From the NCBI GenBank assembly GCA_026125625.1, contig JAHCKU010000201.1:1-6104 (forward strand): a DNA stretch of 6,104 nt, given 5' to 3'. Positions 1 through 5,443 of this stretch are shown here, one piece after another. The DNA is from Burkholderiales bacterium (GTDB lineage: Bacteria; Pseudomonadota; Gammaproteobacteria; Burkholderiales; SHXO01). The notes below the pieces were generated by a model that saw nothing but the letters and a program-made list of their open reading frames with translations, did not search any database and had not been told where the DNA came from. Position numbers and translations under genes: made by a program. Numbering within the stretch: the first letter of the stretch is position 1; every line of letters starts with the position of its first letter.

Positions 1-1118
1 AGCAGCGCCGCCAGCGAACCGCATGCGAACGTGAGCGCCGGCCCGAGATGGGTCCACAGCCAGCCGCTGGCGAACATCCCCACGGCGCCGCCGGCACCGA
101 ATCCCAGCGCCGAGTACAACGCCTGCCCACGCGCCTGATGGCGGCCGCGGAAGAAGAAGTGGATGGCCGCCAGCGAGGCGGCATGATGCGCGCCGAAAGT
201 CGCCGCATGCAGCAGTTGCGCCGCGGCGATCGCAACCACGCTGTCCACCGCCCAGCCGATGACCGCGAAACGCACCACCGCGCACAGCAGGCTGAAGCCG
301 ATGACGGCGCCGATGTTGAAGCGGCGCAGGATGCGCGGCATCCACAGGAATACCAGGATCTCGGCGATCACCGACAGTGCCCACAGGACTCCCACGCTGC
401 TCTTGGAGTAGCCGTTGTCGACCAGGTAGATCGAATAGAACGCGTTGTAGGGGCCGTGCGCAATGGACATGAGGCAGCATGCGGCGAACAGCACTGCCAC
501 CTCGGGACGCAGGATGATGCGCCCCAGCGGCACCGCTTCAGCGTGCCGGACGGACGGTGGATCACCCGGCAGAAGCCATGCGGATACGGTCACCAGCGCG
601 AACAGCAGCAGCACCAGCCACGGCAGCAGGCCGATGCCGACATGGTCGAACAGGGGTCCGAGCAGGGCGACCGCAAGCACGAAGCTGACCGAGCCCCAGA
701 CGCGGATGCGGCCGTAGTCCCCCAGGCGCCCCTGGAGATGGCCGAAGGTGCTGGCCTCGACCAGCGGCAGTGACGCGCACCAGAACACGTTGAGCAGCAA
801 CAGCACGGCGAACAGCCATGCGAAGCCGGTGCCGGCCAGCAGGCCGGCACCGGCCAGGGTGGCGGCGGCCGTGGTCATCAGCACCAGCGTTCGGCGCCGG
901 CCGTGGTGGTCTGCCAGCCACGCCCACAGTGCCGGAAACACCACGCGCACCAGCGGCACCAGAGCCAGCAGCACGCCGATCTGCTGCGGCGAGAAGTGCA
1001 GCGACTGCAGATACAGACCGAAGTACGGCGCGTAGGCGCCGAGCAGCGCGAAGTAGGCGAAGTAGAACAGTGCGAGGCGCGGATAGCGCGCACGCGTATC
1101 ACCGGCGGCCGGGTGCAT
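1..1118 (-). CDS. HcaT-like major facilitator superfamily transporter (3' end missing)
   Basis: Predicted inner-membrane secondary transporter. I see 372 codons from an ATG to the left edge with no stop; the C-terminus is outside the window. The protein is a series of hydrophobic helices. A motif-A-like cytoplasmic loop (LADHHGRRRT, about residues 68-77) lies between helices 2 and 3, RVWGS is at about 139-143, and GYSKSSVGVLWALSVIAE is at about 236-253. These places match E. coli HcaT (3-phenylpropionate transporter, about 379 residues) as I remember it, so only some 10-30 residues should be missing. The substrate cannot be read from the sequence. The ATG lies 8 nt after the aroC stop codon, so the two genes are probably cotranscribed and translationally coupled; no strong Shine-Dalgarno is visible. 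Confidence is high for the superfamily and moderate for the HcaT-like subfamily. Confidence 0.88.
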   Translation of the reverse strand, partial: MHPAAGDTRARYPRLALFYFAYFALLGAYAPYFGLYLQSLHFSPQQIGVLLALVPLVRVVFPALWAWLADHHGRRRTLVLMTTAAATLAGAGLLAGTGFAWLFAVLLLLNVFWCASLPLVEASTFGHLQGRLGDYGRIRVWGSVSFVLAVALLGPLFDHVGIGLLPWLVLLLFALVTVSAWLLPGDPPSVRHAEAVPLGRIILRPEVAVLFAACCLMSIAHGPYNAFYSIYLVDNGYSKSSVGVLWALSVIAEILVFLWMPRILRRFNIGAVIGFSLLCAVVRFAVIGWAVDSVVAIAAAQLLHAATFGAHHAASLAAIHFFFRGRHQARGQALYSALGFGAGGAVGMFASGWLWTHLGPALTFACGSLAAL

Positions 1119-1126
1119 CGCCCGGC

Positions 1127-2281
1127 TCAGTGCTGGTCCGGTTTGCCGCCGGTCCCGGATGCGCCGGCGCCGTCCGCGTGCCCGGGCGCAGCGGCGGGAA
1201 TGCGTGGCGTGCCGCTGTCGACGTCGGCGTTCTGCGCGCGATGACGCAATGCATGGTCCATGAGCACGATCGCGAGCATGGCTTCCACGATCGGCGTTGC
1301 ACGGATGCCGACGCAGGGGTCGTGCCGGCCGTGCGTTTCCACCGTCACCGCGGCGCCGCTCCTGTCCACCGAGCGGCGTGCAATGCGGATGCTGGAGGTG
1401 GGTTTGACCGCGACGTTCACGACGATGTCCTGGCCGGTGGAGATGCCGCCGAGGATGCCGCCGGCGTGGTTGCTCAGGAATCCGGCCGGCGTCATCTCGT
1501 CACCATGTTCGCTGCCGCGCTGAGTGATGCTGGCGAAGCCGGCACCGATCTCCACGCCCTTGACCGCGTTGATGTTCATCATCGCGTAGGCGATGTCGGC
1601 ATCGAGCTTGTCGTACACCGGCTCGCCCCAGCCGGGTGGCACGTTGCTCGCCACTGCCGTGATGCGCGCGCCGACCGAATCCCCCGCCTTGCGCAGCTCG
1701 TCCATGAACGCCTCCAGGCGCGGCACGACGTCTGCATCGGCGGCGAAGAAGGGATTGCCCGCCACCGCATCCCAGCTGCGCAGCGGCACCTCGATCGGAC
1801 CGAGCTGCGACAGGCAGCCGCGGATCTCCACGCCGTGATGCTGATGCAGCCATTTGCGCGCGATCGCGCCCGCCGCCACGCGTACCGCGGTTTCGCGTGC
1901 GGACTGGCGCCCGCCGCCGCGATGATCGCGCACCCCGTACTTCTGCCAGTAGGTGTAGTCGGCATGACCGGGTCGGAAGCTGTCCTGGATGCTCGAATAG
2001 TCCTTGCTGCGGGCGTCGACGTTGCGAATGAGCAGGCCGATCGGCGTGCCGGTGGTCACGCCCTCGAATACGCCGGACAGGATCTCTACCGTGTCCGGCT
2101 CCTGCCGCTGCGTGACGTGGCGCGAGGTTCCCGGACGACGGCGATCCAGCTCGCGCTGGATGTCTGCTTGCGTGAGCGGCAGTCCCGGCGGACAGCCATC
2201 GACCACGCAGCCGATGGCCGGTCCATGGCTCTCGCCGAAGGAGGTCACGCAGAATAGCTTGCCGAGGGTGTTGCCGGACAT
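1127..2281 (-). CDS. aroC: chorismate synthase
   Basis: Catalyses the last step of the shikimate pathway in the cytoplasm: 5-enolpyruvylshikimate-3-phosphate to chorismate, with reduced FMN. Family landmarks are present in order: FGESHG with the catalytic histidine (H19), RRRPG (47-51), RPGHADYTY with the second catalytic histidine (H106), the FMN-binding GGGRQSARET (122-131), NHAGGILGGISTGQ and GRHDPCVGIRATPIVEAM. I chose the ATG at 2281 because the protein then begins MSGNTLGKLF, matching the usual MAGNTIGQLF start. An in-frame ATG at 2332 would add 17 unrelated residues and lies inside a probable -10 element. The protein is 384 residues, against about 361 in E. coli: the conserved part ends at RAQNADV, followed by a roughly 30-residue Ala/Gly/Pro-rich tail. 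The transporter follows after 8 nt; thyA is 170 nt upstream on the same strand. Confidence 0.97.
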   Translation of the reverse strand: MSGNTLGKLFCVTSFGESHGPAIGCVVDGCPPGLPLTQADIQRELDRRRPGTSRHVTQRQEPDTVEILSGVFEGVTTGTPIGLLIRNVDARSKDYSSIQDSFRPGHADYTYWQKYGVRDHRGGGRQSARETAVRVAAGAIARKWLHQHHGVEIRGCLSQLGPIEVPLRSWDAVAGNPFFAADADVVPRLEAFMDELRKAGDSVGARITAVASNVPPGWGEPVYDKLDADIAYAMMNINAVKGVEIGAGFASITQRGSEHGDEMTPAGFLSNHAGGILGGISTGQDIVVNVAVKPTSSIRIARRSVDRSGAAVTVETHGRHDPCVGIRATPIVEAMLAIVLMDHALRHRAQNADVDSGTPRIPAAAPGHADGAGASGTGGKPDQH

Positions 2282-2327
2282 GGGCAGGAATGCGGGCGGC
2301 CGTTCGGTCCGCCGAGGAAAGGCGGAA

Positions 2328-2336
2328 AGCATAGCA
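2328..2336 (-). promoter_or_regulatory. candidate extended -10 promoter of aroC
   Basis: Read on the minus strand the bases are TGCTATGCT, an extended -10 (TGn followed by TATGCT). Transcription would start near 2321 and give a leader of about 40 nt before the aroC ATG at 2281. No good -35 is seen at 17 bp (CCGGAT), which an extended -10 can tolerate. The site suggests that aroC and the transporter can be transcribed independently of thyA. Pattern-based only. Confidence 0.4.
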
Positions 2337-2340
2337 CAGG

Positions 2341-2364
2341 GGTTCCGGGCATCCGGCCGGAACC
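2341..2364 (-). terminator. GC-rich hairpin between thyA and aroC, possible thyA terminator
   Basis: Perfect 8-bp arms GGTTCCGG (2341-2348) and CCGGAACC (2357-2364) surround an 8-nt loop. It lies about 88 nt beyond the thyA stop and just upstream of the candidate aroC -10. There is no T-tract on either strand, so termination is uncertain. It could instead be a protein-binding palindrome overlapping the -35 region. Confidence 0.3.
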
Positions 2365-2406
2365 ACCCCGCGTGCGAACCGCTCTGCGGCCGTTCCCGCA
2401 GCCTAG

Positions 2407-2445
2407 GGAAGCGCCGAAGCAGCGCGAGACTTGTTCAGCGCTTCC
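2407..2445. repeat. 39-bp miniature inverted-repeat element, IS5-like ends
   Basis: Arms GGAAGCGC (2407-2414) and GCGCTTCC (2438-2445) are perfect inverted repeats. They are flanked by CTAG on the left (2403-2406) and TTAG on the right (2446-2449), both of the form YTAR. Read from the right, the first 20 bases (GGAAGCGCTGAACAAGTCTC) match 16 of 20 positions of the terminal repeats of the larger element at 3533-3807. I infer a collapsed or solitary remnant of the same transposon family. It begins 7 nt after the thyA stop codon, and the hairpin could also act in the 3' end of the thyA mRNA, though it has no T-tract. Confidence 0.6.
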
Positions 2446-2451
2446 TTAGCT

Positions 2452-3444
2452 TCAGACCGCCATGCTGGCAGTCAGCGGCGCATGATGCTGGTAGCGCTCC
2501 AGAGTGAAATGCGACGGTTCGACCTGCTCCAGCCACTCCGGTTCGTACTTCCCGGTGACGGCGAAGTCGGGGATGCGGGCCGAGAGTGCCAGCCTGGGCA
2601 GCGGAAACGGCTCGCGCCGCAACTGTTCCTCCAGCATCGGCACATGGTTCTCGTAGATGTGCGCATCGCCCACGAAGTAGCTGAACCAGCGCGGCGAATA
2701 GCCTGTCAGGCGGCCGACCAGATGCAGCAGTGCCGCCCCTTCGGCCAGGTTGAACGGCGTGCCGAGCCCCACGTCGTTGCTGCGCACGTACAGACAGAGC
2801 GATATCTCGCGCTTCGACGCGTTCGGCAGGAACTGGTAGAGCAGGTGGCAGGGCGGCAATGCCATCTCTTCCAGCTGCGCGCAGTTCCATCCGTGGAAGA
2901 GGATGCGGCGATCGCCGGGATTGCGCACGATCGTGTCCAGGCACTGGCGCAACTGATCGATCGCCTTGTACATCAGGAGTCGCCTGCCCGCGCGCCCATC
3001 CTCATCGTCATGTACGTATCCCAAGTCGCGGTAGCCACGGGCGCGGGCATCGGCGATCTGTTCCTCGTGACGCGCCGCGTTCAGGTCGATGAGCTTGTAC
3101 GCCGGCCAGGCACGCCACTGCACGCCGTAGACCGGACCGATGTCGTCCATCTCCAGGCGATATGGGCTGGCCATCCATTGCGCGTTCTCGTTGGTATTCT
3201 GGTCCCACACCTTGCAGCCAAGCGCGCGGAACTGCGCGGCACTGCGATACCCGCGCAGGAAGCCGATCAGTTCGCCGATCGCGGATTTGAAAGCGAGCTT
3301 CTTGGTCGTGACTGCGGGGAAGCCCTCGCGCAAGTCGAAGCGCAGCATCGCGCCGGGAACGCTGAGCGTGCGGATACCCGTTCGGTTCTCCTGCCAGGAA
3401 CCGTTCTCGAAGATGTTGCGCACCAGATCGAGGTATTGATGCAT
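2452..3444 (-). CDS. thyA: thymidylate synthase, divergent subtype with an internal insertion
   Basis: Converts dUMP plus 5,10-methylene-tetrahydrofolate into dTMP and dihydrofolate in the cytoplasm. The 330-residue protein starts MHQYLDLV like most ThyA proteins. Catalytic and binding residues are present: R21, E58, W80, the nucleophile C199 in ALPPCH, R221 and D224 in RSNDV, N232 in GTPFNL, and H262/Y264 in GDAHIYENH. The end (HHAPLTASMAV) resembles the T4-type ThyA end. It differs from E. coli ThyA (264 residues) by roughly 50 extra residues between QWRAWP (109-114) and AIDQLRQ (161-167), and by GYRSAAQFRALG..VWDQNTNENAQW instead of the usual GDTN..IWDEWA region, closer to the Vibrio-type enzyme as I recall it. 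No strong Shine-Dalgarno precedes the ATG. Remnants of one element family lie on both sides. The enzyme call is secure; the subtype is from memory. Confidence 0.97.
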   Translation of the reverse strand: MHQYLDLVRNIFENGSWQENRTGIRTLSVPGAMLRFDLREGFPAVTTKKLAFKSAIGELIGFLRGYRSAAQFRALGCKVWDQNTNENAQWMASPYRLEMDDIGPVYGVQWRAWPAYKLIDLNAARHEEQIADARARGYRDLGYVHDDEDGRAGRRLLMYKAIDQLRQCLDTIVRNPGDRRILFHGWNCAQLEEMALPPCHLLYQFLPNASKREISLCLYVRSNDVGLGTPFNLAEGAALLHLVGRLTGYSPRWFSYFVGDAHIYENHVPMLEEQLRREPFPLPRLALSARIPDFAVTGKYEPEWLEQVEPSHFTLERYQHHAPLTASMAV

Positions 3445-3532
3445 CGTGACACTCGGTTGGGGACACGCGCAGTAGCCCCGGACGCCGCGTCCCGCTGCCC
3501 GGCACTTGGAAGCGCCTGCGCCCGCAGTCTCA
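3445..3532. other. thyA upstream region, no clear promoter
   Basis: These 88 GC-rich bases between the thyA ATG and the 275-bp element show no convincing -35/-10 pair on the minus strand and no gene. A GGAAGCGC at 3508-3515 recalls the ends of the nearby elements, but the match stops there. The thyA promoter is therefore weak and unrecognised, or lies in or beyond the element. Confidence 0.3.
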
Positions 3533-3807
3533 GGAAGCTCTGCACAACTATCGATGCGCGCGCCCTCTTCAGGGGCGCTGGATGCAAGCGGTGCGATTAA
3601 GGTTGGAACCTTGGCAAGGAGCCCCGCGCAGCAGACGCCGCCCCTGAGGCAACGCGCTATCCGAGAGCTGCTTGAAGGGACCGGGCGATTTTGACCGATG
3701 GCATCACCGCCTCCTCCTCATGGAGACCCGCTCCATCGCCGTCGTCGGCGTTCCGCCCTCGGTCAAAATCGCCTCGGTCGCGCACGTGATAGTTGTGCAG
3801 AGCTTCC
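3533..3807. mobile_element. 275-bp non-autonomous element with perfect 20-bp terminal inverted repeats (MITE-like)
   Basis: Both ends read inward as GGAAGCTCTGCACAACTATC (3533-3552 and the complement of 3788-3807), with no mismatch over 20 bp. The interior has no convincing gene but is full of further inverted repeats: a 15-bp pair at 3684-3698/3759-3773, a 9-bp pair at 3569-3577/3639-3647, and short palindromes around 3599-3619. The right end abuts CTAG (3808-3811), a YTAR target of the kind used by IS5-group elements. The left flank is CTCA (3529-3532), so there is no clean target duplication. Size, termini and lack of a transposase indicate a MITE or an internally deleted insertion sequence, mobilised if at all by a transposase elsewhere. 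The IS5 assignment is an inference from the flanks and from memory of end sequences. Confidence 0.72.
3684..3773. repeat. nested 15-bp inverted repeat, possible relic of a second insertion sequence
   Basis: GGCGATTTTGACCGA (3684-3698) and its exact complement (3759-3773) bound a 90-bp foldback inside the larger element, with three more paired bases after one mismatch. Between the arms, on the minus strand, an ATG at 3736 begins MERVSMRR, followed within two codons by a stop. MERVSMR resembles the N-terminus of IS21-family IstA transposases as I remember them, and GATTTTGACC-type repeats occur at some IS21 ends. I infer, with low confidence, a collapsed IS21-like element consisting of both ends plus a few transposase codons. 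A structured RNA is the alternative. Confidence 0.4.
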
Positions 3808-4761
3808 CTAGCGACGTGCCTGCTTCGGCGTGATGCCCAGAACGCGCTTGAACTGGCGCGTCAGGTGGCTCTGGTCGGAGAAGCCGACTGCCGCGGCGAC
3901 TTGCGCGAGCGTGGGCGCGTCGACGCCCGCCGACAGCAACGCGTTGGCGCCATGCACGCGCACCTCGAGCAGGTACTGATGGGGAGACATCCCCAGTGTC
4001 CTCTTGAACAGGCGCGTGAGGTGGAACGGGCTGAGATTCGCCGCGGCGGCGATGTCGGCGAGCGTGATCGGCTGTGCGAAATTCTGGCGGATGAAGCGCA
4101 CGGCGGCGGTAACGCCGCGGTGCGCATGGGCGGCTTCGTGCGCCGCCGGTGCATCCCGGGTGTAGTGCCGGATCAGGTGCACGCTCAGCACGCTGGCAAG
4201 TCCATCGACGAATGCCGGCGTGCCGGCATCCACGGCGAGGCACTCGCGCAGCAGCGCAGAGGCGAGATTGTTGATCAGCGGATCATGACGACCGTCGTCG
4301 TACCACAGTTCGACCGGCGCTGCGTCCGGCCCGAACGTACGTCGCGCCACTGCATCGAGATAGGCCGGGGACAGCGTGAGCAGCAGGAACTCGAGCTTCG
4401 ATTTCCATTCCCAGCGGATGGGAACCTCCGCAGGGTAGATCGAGACCTGGCCGGCCACGTACTCACCCTCGGTGGTCTCGCCGTGCGATTCGCGCAGCAC
4501 GTACTGATCGTTGAGGCGGATGAAGATCAGGTGCTCGGTGGTGCCGGCGGGAAGGAACTCCCGTCCTGCATGCAGCTCTTCGCGACGCTCGATGTTGAGC
4601 GCCCCCCACCCGAGCGGATAGCTGGAGAGCCTGACCGCATGCAGGCGGGTCAGATGCGGTGCGACCGGCCGTAACGCCGAGATGAGTTGTGGGGCAGCCG
4701 CGGCGGCCTCGGGAATTTGCGTTTGAATTTGCGTTTGATATGCCGTGGATGCTTGATTCAT
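3808..4761 (-). CDS. AraC-family transcriptional regulator
   Basis: A cytoplasmic DNA-binding regulator of 317 residues. The C-terminal domain (about 215-317) has two helix-turn-helix motifs: ITLADIAAAANLSPFHLTRLFKRTLGMSPHQYL and TLAQVAAAVGFSDQSHLTRQFKR, the second being the classic AraC signature. The N-terminal 200 residues look like a beta-rich effector-binding or dimerisation domain (for example GEYVAGQVSIYPAEVPIRWEW); the ligand is unknown. I chose the ATG at 4761 because the 68 codons upstream of it are not AraC-like and cross the promoter region. A 12-bp tandem repeat encodes QTQIQTQI near the N-terminus. The TAG stop lies in the CTAG that flanks the 275-bp element, so the last residues may have been set by the insertion. 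The divergent neighbour at 4983 is the likeliest target besides itself; this is inferred from position. Confidence 0.93.
   Translation of the reverse strand: MNQASTAYQTQIQTQIPEAAAAAPQLISALRPVAPHLTRLHAVRLSSYPLGWGALNIERREELHAGREFLPAGTTEHLIFIRLNDQYVLRESHGETTEGEYVAGQVSIYPAEVPIRWEWKSKLEFLLLTLSPAYLDAVARRTFGPDAAPVELWYDDGRHDPLINNLASALLRECLAVDAGTPAFVDGLASVLSVHLIRHYTRDAPAAHEAAHAHRGVTAAVRFIRQNFAQPITLADIAAAANLSPFHLTRLFKRTLGMSPHQYLLEVRVHGANALLSAGVDAPTLAQVAAAVGFSDQSHLTRQFKRVLGITPKQARR
4713..4738. repeat. 12-bp tandem repeat in the regulator's N-terminus
   Basis: GAATTTGCGTTT occurs twice head to tail, plus two further matching bases. On the minus strand it encodes QTQIQTQI, at about residues 9-16 of the regulator. 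The unit is a multiple of three, so gain or loss of a copy would keep the frame and change the protein by four residues. Confidence 0.85.
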
Positions 4762-4783
4762 GATGTGATATGTGATTGTCGCA

Positions 4784-4809
4784 GTCACTGAACATACGCC
4801 GTCAGTGAC
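4784..4809. promoter_or_regulatory. palindromic operator candidate in the divergent promoter region
   Basis: GTCACTGA (4784-4791) and TCAGTGAC (4802-4809) are perfect 8-bp inverted arms with a 10-bp spacer, centred about 35 bp upstream of the regulator's ATG. On the minus strand a possible promoter (TTCCAG, 18 bp, TATGTT) would place its -10 inside this palindrome, consistent with autoregulation. AraC proteins often bind direct repeats, so another regulator could also use the site. Confidence 0.5.
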
Positions 4810-4905
4810 CTGTGCTGGAATACAGTGTACGCACGCCCTCGTCGCCGCGGCAAGATCCTCCCAAAACTGCGCAAAAGCGTTCAAGATCGGCGCCATGCTC
4901 CTGGC

Positions 4906-4911
4906 TAAAAT
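4906..4911 (+). promoter_or_regulatory. candidate -10 for the small secreted protein gene
   Basis: TAAAAT at 4906-4911 is the best -10 match ahead of the gene at 4983 and would give a leader of about 65 nt. There is no good -35 at 16-18 bp, which would suit a promoter needing an activator such as the divergent AraC regulator. Confidence 0.35.
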
Positions 4912-4941
4912 ACGCACATGGCCAAGCACCGCAAGTGCGTA
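4911..4941 (+). promoter_or_regulatory. inverted repeat in the leader of the secreted protein gene
   Basis: TACGCAC (4911-4917) and GTGCGTA (4935-4941) pair perfectly around a 17-nt loop. Inside it, GCAC (4926-4929) can pair with GTGC (4935-4938) in a competing short hairpin. It starts at the last base of the candidate -10 and spans the expected transcription start, so it could be an operator or a 5' leader structure. Confidence 0.4.
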
Positions 4942-4982
4942 CGGGCCAGACAAGAAACCATTCACACGTCAGGAGCATTCTC

Positions 4983-5333
4983 ATGACACTGCGCAGACAT
5001 CTCGTTGTTTCCTTCGTTGCTGCAACTTCCGCTTTTTCCTTCGGCTTCGCGCATGCGGCGGATCTAGGCGCTGCTCCCGCGCACGTCGAGCAGGTATATG
5101 GCCGCGCCGGCGGGCTGATCGGAGCCGAACGCATCGCCGCGCTGGGCGTGCATGCGGCTCCCGTGACCGTGACGTACAGCGACGAAGTCGCCGCTCGCAC
5201 CAACATGGCGACCGATCGTGCAAGCGGTGCTCGTATCGGCATCACCCGGGATGCCGAAGTGGTCGCTCGCACCAACATGCCGCGCGAAACAACCGGCGGT
5301 GTGTTTGCCGAAACGCGCCCCGGCCGCAGCTGA
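4983..5333 (+). CDS. small secreted protein of unknown function with a duplicated ARTNM motif
   Basis: I do not recognise this 116-residue protein. The ATG at 4983 is fixed by AGGAG at 4971-4975, seven bases ahead. Residues 1-25 are a typical Sec signal peptide: MTLRRH, a hydrophobic core, then AHA before AD, cleaved probably after residue 25 by signal peptidase I. No lipobox cysteine is seen, and there are no cysteines in the mature part. The mature chain of about 91 residues contains EVAARTNM and EVVARTNM, with ARTNM at 71-75 and 95-99, exactly 24 residues apart; 16 bp around the motif are identical in the two copies. No further membrane segment is visible, so a periplasmic or exported location is expected. 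The gene diverges from the AraC regulator and ends 18 nt before a hairpin. Its role is unknown; regulation by the neighbour is plausible but unproven. Confidence 0.82.
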   Translation: MTLRRHLVVSFVAATSAFSFGFAHAADLGAAPAHVEQVYGRAGGLIGAERIAALGVHAAPVTVTYSDEVAARTNMATDRASGARIGITRDAEVVARTNMPRETTGGVFAETRPGRS

Positions 5334-5350
5334 TCGCCACTCAGGCAGAA

Positions 5351-5373
5351 CGACGGCCGCTTGGCGGCCGTCG
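5351..5373 (+). terminator. strong hairpin after the secreted protein gene
   Basis: CGACGGCCGC (5351-5360) and GCGGCCGTCG (5364-5373) form a perfect 10-bp stem with a TTG loop, 18 nt after the stop codon at 5331-5333. No T-tract follows, so this is a terminator-like stem rather than a textbook intrinsic terminator. It separates the gene from folA. Confidence 0.55.
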
Positions 5374-5394
5374 GATCGTGCCCCGTACGTGATG

Positions 5395-5400
5395 TATGCT
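5395..5400 (+). promoter_or_regulatory. candidate -10 of folA
   Basis: TATGCT, the same hexamer as in the candidate aroC promoter, would start transcription near 5407. The in-frame ATG at 5396 lies inside this hexamer, which argues against that ATG being the folA start. No good -35 is visible. Confidence 0.3.
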
Positions 5401-5443
5401 GCCGGGGCATGATCACCGCACTCTCCACACTCCCGGTGACCGG

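Noticed and set aside
48..773. Plus-strand open frame of 241 codons in the transporter region
   Set aside because: The minus strand here encodes a clear multi-helix transporter; this frame gives a Gln/Arg/His-rich, non-protein-like translation.
818..2257. Long plus-strand open frame (479 codons) opposite aroC and the transporter
   Set aside because: It is antisense to aroC, which has all its catalytic motifs; the translation is Arg/Ala/His-rich without a recognisable domain. Such antisense frames are common in high-GC genes.
2407..2445. REP/BIME-type element with a GTAG head, or a CRISPR unit
   Set aside because: The GTAG head typical of REPs with RAYT transposases is absent and there is no spacer-repeat array. 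Terminal inverted repeats with YTAR flanks fit a transposon remnant better.
3508..3519. A third element end (GGAAGCGCCTGC) upstream of thyA
   Set aside because: Only the first eight bases match the family ends, with no partner arm; chance similarity in GC-rich DNA is sufficient.
2431..3600. Plus-strand open frame of 389 codons opposite thyA
   Set aside because: Mirror of the thyA coding frame with no domain; it also runs into the repeat element.
3506..3694. Possible 62-codon plus-strand peptide across the left end of the 275-bp element
   Set aside because: No ribosome site, no domain, and it overlaps inverted repeats that explain the sequence better.
3793..4674. Plus-strand open frame of 293 codons opposite the AraC regulator
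   Set aside because: Antisense to an intact AraC-type DNA-binding domain; no domain of its own.
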